From Mycteria americana (lineage: Eukaryota; Chordata; Aves; Ciconiiformes; Ciconiidae): 64,000 nucleotides of DNA. The notes below the pieces were generated by a model. It did not search any database and was not told where the DNA came from. It saw only the letters and a program-made list of their open reading frames with translations. This document shows positions 18,801 to 30,800 of this stretch, in pieces. The stretch lies in NCBI RefSeq assembly GCF_035582795.1, contig NC_134365.1:40280135-40344134 (forward strand). The letters are read 5' to 3'. Each line of letters starts with the position of its first letter. Positions within the stretch are counted from its first letter, which is position 1. The translations under genes and the position numbers were made by a program.

Positions 18801-21800
18801 TTAACCTGCATTGCTGCATTGCTTGCCCTGCCCTTCCTCCCTTTAACACCTGGGCTCTGCTCTGCAGTCTCAGTGGTCCCCAGCAGACGTGAGGTCTGAC
18901 AGCAGCTCAACCCTATGCTTGGCTCTACCTGCAAGGGGAGCAGTGGGTGCCATGGGACCTCTTCATGTCTTTGGGCTCCTTCATGGCACTACAGACAGGG
19001 GCTGTTTGGGAATCAGGGGTAACTGCAATAAATCCGTACCCTGGCCATCTCACAGCTCCTGTCACGGGGGACACCGGCTCCTGTGCCCACCACAGATGCT
19101 GCCATGGGCGGCAGCATCACAACATGAATCATGGTATGGGCCCTGCTTCTTAGTTTAGGGCCCTGCTTGGTCTTTTTTGTATCTTCACTGCTTTTTTTTT
19201 TTTTAAAAAAAGGAAGTTTCATATACAATATTGTAATCTCTAGACATTCAGATTAGCAAAGTGTGTTCTTTTCTGTGTGGGAATAGATGGCTTTTGGATT
19301 TTGCAGGATTGACCTACATTACATGTTTTTCCAGGCATAAAGTGAGCTTATAGTTTGAGGTCAGCTGTTTGCATGTTTAGTCACGCATCATAAATGCCAA
19401 ATACCAAAATCAAGATGCATTAGCTTGTAAAAACACAATCTGGGGATCACAGCCATAGGTACTCCTTCAGGGAAAGAATTTGTTTTTCTGACACTTGTTG
19501 CCCTTAATTTGTACCTCAATATAAGAAATAGGATTAAATGTAATGACAACCTATGGTACAGTAAAGCTGGAAGTAGAAATAACAACAGCAACCTGTAAAT
19601 TTCTATCGATGCACCAGTTAGTTTCAAAATCATCATCATCTTCTCCAAATGGATTAATAAGTTGTTCAGCAACCTGAAAGGAAAATGAGACAGTGAATAG
19701 AGGTTGGCATGCCACGTCAGGACTGCTGCCACAGAGAAAATAGGATCGGATTTTTCTCTCTCTCCCTGCCTGTCACTTGCAATCATAGCTTGAGCTCCTG
19801 TATGATGGTTTTGCCAGCCTAGCGAAGGAACATCTTGCTTCCCCCTATAGATTCATACCTCCGTGTCTCATTGGTGCTGTCAATCATGATTGTCAGTGCT
19901 GGCCTACTGGGAATTGAGACATGTCTGGGCCACGGTAATTGTCACATAAGGTAGTCATTACCTTTCCTTACTGTTGTCTTTGGCTGATTTAAGTGAATGG
20001 CTTAGCAGCTAGAGGCTCTGTTACTGCGTTATGTTCTACAATACTCCACCAGCTCATTGGGTCCGTATTCCTGAGCCCTGCAGCTGGAGTCTGCCAGAGG
20101 GAGTACAGCTCATCTCTCCAGCTCAGACCTCAGCCCCTTCTTTATCGGGGGTGATGCTGATGGCATCCCTCTGAAGCTTTTCAGGAAAAGCAGCCTACCA
20201 AAAGACTTGACTCAAGTGGACGCCGTGCATCATGCTAGCCAAAGCCAAAAGACAGGATCTGAGTTTGTTCTTTAATTCAGCCTGCTCTTTTGGGTTTCTG
20301 TACACGAAGTGACTAAAACTGCAGGGGAGAAGCCCATCCTGTGGAGGAGACAACCAGACAGTGAGCTCAGGCACCTTTGTGGTGAGGTGCCTTAGTCTGG
20401 GAACTAGGCTGGGAAAGGAAACCTCTCTGGCTGCCCATAGCCTTATCCAGTCCTGCTCCCCCCAAAGGAATAAATAAATGGAAAAAGAATCAGAGACTGC
20501 CCCCCCATCCCCATGATCACCAAAATACATTGTGGGGAGAAAGCTCAGAGCTGCTGGGTGAGAAAAAAAAGGATGAAATAGGAAAATTAAAAAAAAAAGA
20601 AAAAGTTTTAGGAAATTCAGACTGCTTCTCTATTTCTCAGTTCCTTGGTACATTGAAGTTAAATATCTTCTTCCCTTCATGCTCTTCTCCTCTGTTTGTC
20701 TTTTTAAGCCCCGGTTTTGAAGCCAATCACATTCTTGATGACCCTCCCAAGCCTTCCTGGTGGTCACCAGGGCCATGCACAGGAGCAGTGGCCAGGTCCT
20801 CGGTTTAACGTGGATATGGGTGAAGCAACTGTATGATTAAACAGCCCTGCTCATGAACCTCACTATGGATGGCTATGATCTAAATAACTTATAATAGTAA
20901 GGCAGTCACTCCCTGGCTATTTATTCCTATGTGCCTCTAGCTGTACCAGGGGGTAAGCACTTGCTGACTCTCCTAGCCCAGCAGTGGAAGACAATAAATG
21001 AACTGCTGAGCAGACTAACACGACAAAAACACCCATAAGGCAGGAGGAATGAAAAGGAGACAGGGGACACCTCTACTCACACTCATTGGCCTGGCCCATG
21101 GCATTAAATTTTGGGTATAGCTATGGAAATGCTGCAATAAGAATAAGCCAGAACACAGACTGTGTTGCAGCTCTCCAGGGAAGACACTGGATCAGCTCAG
21201 TGTAAACCAGGGGATCACTGCCCAAAAATCCACTGCAAAACCTGTCACATGAGCTAAAGAAAGTGAGCAGGGCTTGGACAGAGAGAATGGCAGCGGTGGC
21301 CTTTTTCTTGGCTGACCTGGTCCTGGCATGTGAGACACGACTTTATTCTCCGGAAAGGAATGTAGTGCTGGACGACTAAGCCCTGTATTTGTACGGTCCG
21401 TCTATCCCCGTAATGAAAATGGGAATTTAGAAGTGTCTCACGTGATGGGAAACTTTGTCCCTGTATTGTAAGTATAACAAACCAGGCCCGAGGCCAAGGA
21501 ATGAGCTCAGTTTAGCCATAATTTCTGAGGAATTGCCAAGTTACTGGAAGTCAATAGCTCGGGGCCCTTTCTGCAGCCTGGCAGCCAAAGCCCAACACAC
21601 TCAGCAGGAAACTGGCTGCAGCCTTCAAGACAGAAATATCCTGACTCAGGGGCACTGCAGGTTTGGACGAACCTCCGGTCTGAGGGAGCACTGCCGATAT
21701 TAAATTTGCTTTTTAAAACTGCTTCTCCTCCCTTTTATTTTCTTATGCAGAAGATTTTTCGGTTACAATGGCACCTCGTACCTGCCGTAGCCAGGAGTTG

Positions 21801-24800
21801 GCTGCAAGCCCTGAGCCTAACTGGAAGAGATGCCACTAACAGCCTTGGGTGCCAATGAAGGGGAAACCATTCCCCCCCTCAGGAGCACCAGCAGGGTGGT
21901 CAAGAGGAACAGCTTACAGTTTTGTAACCTGCTAGTAAAACCCTGGAAGACATTGCCTAGAGATAAAACCTCATATTTCTGCAGGAACAAGGTGCTCCCC
22001 CGCCGCACCAGCCTCCCTTCCTCTCTCTTCCACTTCCCTCCAGGCTGGTCCCTATGCAGCAAACCCCTTCCCCACCTTCTGCCCATTTTCCTAGGGCACA
22101 GGACTAGAGGAGCTTGCCCTGCAGGCACTTTACTTTCCGCCGCAATCCGCCAGCTTGACGTGCTGCCTTCTCTACTCTGTCCTTTGGAGTTGGCCGTGGG
22201 AAGGGGGCTCTAAAACTGGCCAATTTTGTGCAATTTATATTCTAACAGAAAAATTAGCTCTAGGTTTCCAGCCATGATTAATAATCCCAAAAGGAAGTCT
22301 TAATGCACGTAGACCCTAATGTACCAATTTGCTTTTTATTTGAAACTTTTTTCCAGTTAGTCTACCTTGATACTTACTGCAGAGGAGAGAACCACCATGA
22401 GGTATGTGGCTCAATTACTCAACTATCAGATCGATGGAGATACGTTAACTGAGCAGGCACCAATGGGCTGATGGGTAGCATCCAATTCCTTTATAACTCT
22501 TCTTTTTAATGGAAGTTTTTATGTGGTGGGGTTGTAGCCAATATTGGCTGTCACTGTTTGATAGCCCTCTGGAACTGAGACCTTTAATTGCCTGCATCTG
22601 ATTAAGTTAACAGCAGATACTAAAGGCTGGCTTTGATCATAAGAAGAAAGTATGATTCAGTCCCTTTCAGCCCATGCCAGGTCTGCAGCAGTATTTGCAC
22701 AGTGGAGTGGGAGAAAGGTTTGGTTTTTTTTTTAATCTTTCATCTGTCATTTTATAGTTCAAGTCCTGGGACCCAATTTTGCTGGAGTAATACTCCCTTG
22801 GGGAGTTGTGACTGCACTGGTCCTACTAAAATGAGCTCTTTCAGGTTCCCAACTGTTTCTTACTGTAAGATCTGTCAGGAGAAATTAAAAATGTACTGCA
22901 TGATTTTTTTTATGAACATAGGACACTTTGGGCTGAATTCAGCTTTGGTATAACTCCATTAATCTTCGGTGATTTTACAGTGTGCCACAAATCTGACACC
23001 TTGACTTCAGCTCTGACACCTTCACCAGCTCCCCTAGGGAGGGTTCCCCCATGACCTTTCCAGAAAGCTAGTTTACCTTGAGCCATCCTGCGTAGAAGAA
23101 GAACTGTAACAGTGTGAAGATTGGAATGTAAAGATCTAAGTCATGTCCCTGATACCCTTGGTCAGTATCCAAAAATTGGCGCCCTATCAGGCAGGCAAAG
23201 AAAAAAGTATAGACTGCAAGAGTTACAACCTGCAAAGAACAAAACTTCATTGAAATCATGCAATAATACAATCTTATGCATAAGGCAACACATACCCAAA
23301 GGCCTCTGACTGCCTTTTGCCATATAATTTACAAATCTGTAGGGACATATTACAAATAGAGAGGTCACAGGAATAATTACAGGCAGGAAGAAGACCCAGG
23401 AAACATAAAAACATTTCAGTGCTTCCCTCCCCTCTCCTAAATTATGCAAGGCCTTCAAAACATCTCTACATTAAATATGACTTAAACAGTTAGCCAGGCA
23501 TCCATGATCCCGTGGGAGACAATGAGTGCTCAACAGCTTGGAGACTCTGGTCGAGTCTAGGGATGTTTTGCACCAAGCTCCCTTTTATGGAAATTGTATT
23601 TCGAATTTTGTAAAGGATAATAGCTCAGTACCTGGGTATAGACCAGTGGAATTCCAACCCAGTCGTAACCAAACAAAAGGCTACACCAAGACCGGTACTT
23701 ATTCATCTCCTAAAAGGGAAAAAAAAAGAAAAAGCAAACTCCAACAAACTAAAATTGCATGGGGTTCCATTATAAATTATAAATATTTTTGTTACCATTC
23801 ATTTTTGCACATATAAAAGGGCAGGGAGATACGAAAGTGTAGTATATGTAAACTGATACCATAACTATATCCAGCACCCCATTGTCACATTTGAATATTC
23901 ACTTAGTTTATGGAGTTGGAATGCTTAGTATATTACGTATTTCTTCATAAATTATCTTTTGTTTCTATCTTATCCACAGTCTAGTGATACATGAAAGAGA
24001 ATATATCATAAAAAGGATGTTTGACCACTTAATGAAATATTCAGGGAGATTATCTTCCCTGAAACTGATATTAAAATCTTCAAAATGTCAAATTATTCTC
24101 ATTTTTTTTCCCCTGCAGCAATGGAACAAATATGAATTTACAGTGATGGTACAATAATTTTTTACTCATCAATTTGTTGTTTCAGTTAATACCTTCTTAG
24201 TCATACAAATACAATCCCAGCAAACTGCTGCTGTGTGTGCGTGTACATTGGTACACAGAGAAAAGTGGTACAAATCCTGAGTAAGATCATTTAGATGACA
24301 CTGGAGAGCTGTGCACACTAAATCAAATTATGTAAGTGAAAAGCTACCACATAGCAATTTCAGATTAGTTTTCTGCAGATTTACTTTTTCTACTTACGTT
24401 CATCAGTGTCTGCAGATCTACACTGTCTCGAATTCTTCCCTCTTTTCGTGCCTTTGATGCCAAATTTCCAAACCAGACAAATGGAACCCAGTATTTCAGG
24501 TGGGGAGACTTAAGGTCATCAAAAATTTTTCTTTCATATCTTGTCATAAAACCTGTTTACCCCCCCCAAAAAAAAAGACTTCATTTATTCTGTGCTTTCA
24601 GTGCTACTGATATTATAAATTTTGAATATGTTTGAATCTGTTCATGTGATATTTGCATAGAACTATACAAATCACTATTCATAATTCTAACTAATGGCCT
24701 GCTCCTCTTTTTTTTTTGAGCTTTTTTGCCAGGATAGATCTTGCTTGAAACAACTTGTTTTTGCAATAACTACCTATGCAAAATCTCTCTTGATCAATAT

Positions 24801-27800
24801 GTGCAATAAGTTGCTATTGCTGTGTTCTCATATCTGACGGTTGACATTGTAGATACATATAATACTAAGAATTGTACAGATTACTCTCTAGTTTCATATT
24901 CTACTTTCAGAAAAATAAGGAACTGGATATATCAATCAAGAAACTATCACTTTTCAGCAATGATGGCTTTTAGCAGCATCTCAACATATGTTGTAAGGGC
25001 AGTTACGTGACCTTCTGATTCTGATAATTTTTTGGTAAATCTGCAAAGCAGTGAGCAAGCAACAGAGGATACAAGTGCATGCATGAAACAGAACTCAGAG
25101 AGCGTGCCTTCTGCCAGTGAAATACTTCCCTGCCAGATGGTGTTTCATGTTTTCTTTGGGGTTATGAAGGCGTGCAAAGAGATGGAAAAGGAATCATGCA
25201 CAGAAATCCTGCTGCTAGTGGCACACCGGGCCAGATGACGTGCTGTGGGGCTACAGGCTGAAGCCGCTCTCTGCCTGGCAGTTTGCCTCGCCAGGGTGCT
25301 GGGAAGGTATTAAGTTTCCTGCAGAGTTCTCCTGGCCTTGTGAAGCCCTGCTTCCCCCTGCTGCAAGCAAGGCCAAGGTCAGATAGCAGGGGAGCCAGGG
25401 CTGTGTGGGACAAAACCTGCACCAGAGCAGCTCGCTGCCTGGGACTGGCATGGGAGCAGCTGGTTTTTGCGGCAGCGCCTCCACCCCCTTGGGCTTCGTG
25501 GGTAAGAAAGCTCTGTTCTGCTCTCCTTCCACCCAGCCTTTGAGAAAAACAACCTCAGAAAATTCATGAGGGGGAACTTTGCATTTTCCTTAGTCCAAAT
25601 ACTGGATTTTCTGGGATTGGAGTAATCTTCAGGTTTGGGGGATCTTAGTTTTTGCTCAGGTGTGTGTGTGTCAGCTACCAGGGTGGGTATAAGGCTCCTT
25701 TTGTTGTGTTGACATTAGCTCCGAAACAGGACAAAGCTAATAACAGGGCAGCCCCAAAATAAGGGGCTCAGCCAATTAATTACAAGTTTGAGTACTAAAA
25801 TTCAATAAGGGAATTGAGAATAGACAGGAATCTTTTTCTAGTCTCCAACCAGTAACCAAGCATTAGCCCATTGTTACTACCATTACTAATAATACATGAA
25901 GCAGCAAAAGAATAAATATACACAAACTCAGTTGTGTTTGGTATAAAAATGTGAATAAAGTAAAAGGAGATTTGTTAAACACGGTCACTTTCTTAAATAT
26001 TCTGTTGTTGAGGAAAATGCCACTGTTTTACAGGCAACAAGTCAACACAGGAGGTGTGAAATACTGCAACTACTGAGAAGGAACACAAGGACAGGACAGA
26101 AAATTCTGTGGAAGAGGAAAGTTCAGCAGCAAGACACAGTACTCCTGTGGTATCCTGGAATTTGAGAACAGAATAAGATACGGCTTTTAAAAGACCCCTG
26201 GGCAGTCTGCAGCCAGCTCTCCTAATCAACTGCACAGAAATAATCAGGCAACCAGACAAATTGACCTGCTAGTTATGACTCCTGACTCCTAAAAGTCAGT
26301 CTTTCAGGCTTCCTTTGATTTTTGCCTGGCCAACCTGCTTATTACGGGACAGGAAAAGATGTTTCTATCAGGCTGAAACAGACAGATAGAGTATCAGAAA
26401 ATTGACAGCCTGGAGTAAACACTGGATGCAAGTCACTTGAGAGGCTCTGGGAAGTCATTATCTGAAAGGACACAGCCTGGGGGTCATGAAGAACAGCAAA
26501 GCTCCAAGGATCAGTTCAGCTCTCCACTAAACTGGGTACCTTTTTGTTCAGAAAAGCTCAACAAAGCCTTGTTCTTTTAACAATAACATTCGACTTGTCA
26601 TTATTTTTTAAGTTAAGGTGTTTGTGTTTGTATTAATTAAATGTTCTCTTTGATGGATGTTAATAATGCTTAGTATTCTTACCACAGAAAATATGAAACA
26701 ATTCTGGATTGCTCTTACTGCTGGTGAAGGTTAGGGCAATACAAACAATATGCAGTTCAATAACAGCAATAACTGCTTGCTGTTATTGCAGCGGTAAAGA
26801 AACACTTTATATTCCATTAAATACAGGGGAGGATATCAAACCTCAGTTATTAAAATTAAATTGTTTCTAAATATGGTCATACTATTTTTATTCAAGAGTA
26901 TTGAAAGAATTAACTGAGGAACTCTCTGAACAAGGACACTGGTTTTGACAAGCACTGGAGGACTGAAGCAGTTCCAGAAAACTGGAAATATTTGGCAAAT
27001 ACTGTGCCAAGATCTTGAAAAGGATGATCTAAGGAATGACAGGGCACTGAACCCTTGCGAAAGTATGAAAAGCTTGACATGGGATGCAATCAATAAAGAA
27101 TCAAAGGACACTAATGTGAACAGTGTCAGACAAAGTGGTCTTATGGGAATATTATTGATGAGAACACAAGCCTGGCTAGAAAAAGTCACTCGTGCTCTCC
27201 CTCAGGTGATTCAAGGAGTATTCATTTCTGTCAAAACTGAATGGTTTGAGACAAGACTGGTTCAGGGCACCCATGCCAAATACTCTGAAGGCTAGTGGTT
27301 AGAGAAGAAGGAACTGAAAAGAGGTCATCTCCCACGTCTCCAGAGTGCACTAACAATGGCCAAGTAGATAAAAGTTTCACTTTCTGCTTCTGCGTTATGT
27401 GGGAAAGAATTAATTTAGGTACTTCACTCCAGTAGAGGGTTTGGGACTGCAAACTTCAGCTGTCCATAGGTATTCATGTAGTTGGGCTCACACCTCATGT
27501 TTCTCTTCAGCATTTCCTCTTGACTGTTTTGGGCTGCTCTCTGTCCAGCTGCTGACTCATTACTCATGTTTTTTAAGACTCATGTTCTTGAGGATCCAAC
27601 TTCCTTCTTGCACGTTGCAGCCAACAGGATTGGCACACTCATGACTGCTGCTAGGCATCTGACGCTGACGGCATACGTGCTGCAGTACTCAGTATCATAA
27701 CGTCATGAATCTACATGCATCTACTGCCTACAGCTCCATAAAGAATGCTAAAAATTGAAAAAGTTCAGAAAAGAGTTGGGAGGAAGATCCAGCACTGAAG

Positions 27801-30800
27801 ACCGTATCTTGCAGGGAGAGACTACAGATGGTGAAGCTCCTAAGTTTATTCAAACCTTTATGCACTCTGCTAACAGGTAACTATTGAGAGAGAAATGGTG
27901 TTTTCATCTAATTAGAAAAAGAACAACCCCCAAACCCATTACAAAATCCAGTGACTAGAAGACAAATCTGTGCAAGTTCAGGCTGAGAATAAAATTTCAC
28001 TTTTCAACAGCGAGTTCACCATTGTGAATGTCAGTTCACCTAGGATGCGGTGTAGTCTCCAGTATACCCAGCTGAATTTTAAATCAGGGCTGGTTATATT
28101 CCTAGAAGGTATTATAGCTCAGTCAGAAATTGCAACATGGTAAGGGATGTTGTGAGTAAGCTTTTATGCCTTGTGTTGTGGATGAGTCAGACTACATTAT
28201 CATGATACTGTTCTCAGATTTAAAATCTATGAATTTAAGCAGTTCATTTGCTGAAAAGAGAAATGTGTAGCAATAGTTACGCTGTGGCAGTTCTCTGATA
28301 GCGAAATGCAAAATCGGCACAAGTTGTTTCAATGATGACTGTGTTGTAAGTATCAGATTCTGCCGCTCCCGTTCATATTAAATGCTGCACTCCCATGCAG
28401 TCTGATATGTAATGCCATAGGGAGCTAGGGAGAGGATAATTGCATACTACTGTCTTAATCACTGGATGTTAATAGGAGCAAAATATACCCTCAAGTGCTC
28501 AGTACTGCATCAACAAAAATTCTATGGCACAATATGCATTAAAACCTACAGAATGAGTACTGAAATCCTCAGAGCCGACTACACTATCAATATTTAGTTA
28601 TACAGTTGATAGTAGAATATTTTCCACTGTTAAAAAAAAACAACAAACAAACAACCCAAACTTGTTTTCCAGTCTACGATTTTTGTACAACGCTGCGACA
28701 TTTTGTCTCTTTTGGAACAGATTGTCTTTAGCAATAGGGAGGCAGAGCTGGATTAGCCTGCTGGAAATGTTGTAATTTTCCAGTGCGTACTAGAAGCAGA
28801 TTGCTGGGGAGAGTGACAGAAGCTTCCTTGACCTCTCACAGGCTCAGGTAAACAGTTTTGTTGAACAGCACAAGGAAGAGAACTTCAAAGTCCAACTGAA
28901 TCCAACAACATAAATGATTTTTTTTTAGTAAGATCAGCGCATTCCGCCTGGATTTTTTTTTAATATCCAACTCTTCTCACACACATTTGAAATGTATATA
29001 TGTATATACACACTGCATATTTTAACTTGCTACAACTTTGCTTACTAATCTCTGCCAAAGGAATAATTTTAAGAAATGCAAGACGTACAGTAAAAAACGT
29101 ATGACTTCTCCTATTTGGAACAGATCCCCACATCTCTGCGCTGGTGTTCTACCTCTGACACTGACCACACCTGTCAGAAGGCACGGCATCACACCTTGCC
29201 TTTAAATACTCAGTGGTCAGTCCTTCAGAGACAAGCAAAGCCTTACATGAGTGAACGCTCTTCCCCGTCATCACACCCACTGTGTTATCAAAACAAACAG
29301 AAAATGAAGACACGCTTAATACTTAGTATATTTATCCATGAAAAACTAAGCTTAAGGTGAGGTTGTAAATTTAAAGAAAAACCCTTTGGGCTTTTTTTAA
29401 TTATATCACAATACTTAAAATGTGCAATCTATTTAAAATGCAATCTACTTGAAATAAATTGAGGTAAAGCTGTACTTGTGAAGTGCCTGCAGAGATCAGT
29501 CTCTGAGACACAAGACAAAGTTATATCCTAGACATTGAGGCAACGCCATATAACAAGTCACCATTCCTACTGCATCATACCGTATTGCAACTACATTATT
29601 TTTCATGCTTTGGAGAATGTTGTGGCTGCTCCATATGCCTGTGTGTTTGGGGCAGGCCTATTGCCTCCATGATGCCTGAAAGCAGATACACATAACAGTC
29701 TCAAACTCATTGGATTTCTATAGTGTCACTAGAAGAAGACTTTAAGAGCATTAAAGATGCACACTTAAGGGCATGTCATTTAAGCCACTAACAAAAACGT
29801 GGTAGCTTTGACATGCATTAGTATGAGGCACACATGGGGACAAAGAGGAAAAAAAAAAGGAGTCTGGCTCCTTCCCTCCCTGTGCCCCCACCTCTGAGGG
29901 AAAGGAAAGGAATTTTGGGGAGGAGGACTCCAGTACCTGCTCCTACCACGTGGTCCATGGTGGGGAACCTTTTGTACACGGCTGTGCTCACGGAGCGAAA
30001 GATCAGCAGAGACGTTAAATTCACGTAACGCATGAGAGTCCTCCTTAACAAGCGCCCATATTCATCTCTGCCCTGGACGCAGCTAGAGATGAGGAACATC
30101 AGACGATCTGGCCACGGCAAGTTCACAAACTGATTCCACCAGCGATTCACCACCAAAGTAACATAGAAACCTAGGGGTTAGAAGGAAAAAAAAAATTCCA
30201 GTGCCTATCAGGATTTCTGTTTAAGTTACTTTGATTTAGTTTGCAGAGTGTTATTCATGTCACTAAGCTGCTACATTTCCCAGAATAAATGCAGTAAGTC
30301 ACGTCAAAACCCAGGATGCAATCAGTGCTAATTATTTAATAGACACTGCAACTTAATGGCCCGTTCCAGCTGGGTATCTCAGGAACTTCCAAATTTCCTC
30401 TTCTGTAGTAAACCTTGAGTGGATTTAGCGCTTTGAAAGATCAGGCACAATGTATCAGTGTTAGTGGGCACTATGTGGAAACTTTACTCTTTTGTTGGTA
30501 TATTAAGAACATGAGCGTAGGAGTTGATGTAACAAAAGCAACTTGAATTTAAGGAGACCTGTTGGAAGCTGATGATTTTATTGTGAGCCTCTAGCCTCCC
30601 ATATGCCCCTCAGCTCTGAAATGCTTCCATGCACAGACATTCACAAAATGCCTGAACAGAGACAGCGTTGGAGAATAATTTCACATGTAACCGGTACTTA
30701 CCAAGCACAAAAGTTACTGGGATTTGTTCAGCATATTTGTCACAGTAAATTGATAATTTTTCAAAGAACCGTTTTTGGCTACCTGTAAGAAAAAATCTGC

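Larger units (their letters stand above)
24553..29936 (-). other. Largest mapped BEST3 intron (exon 4 to exon 5)
   Basis: 5.4 kb, containing pieces of an old CR1 element (26880-27190 and 27745-28245). No exon was seen. Confidence 0.85.

Noticed and set aside
29834-30028. Plus-strand open frame
   Set aside because: Exact antisense shadow of BEST3 exon 4.
30702-30782. Inner acceptor as the main start of BEST3 exon 3
   Set aside because: It would place a TAG stop immediately after residue 51 and give an exon of 81 nt rather than the family's 95 nt; kept only as a finding.
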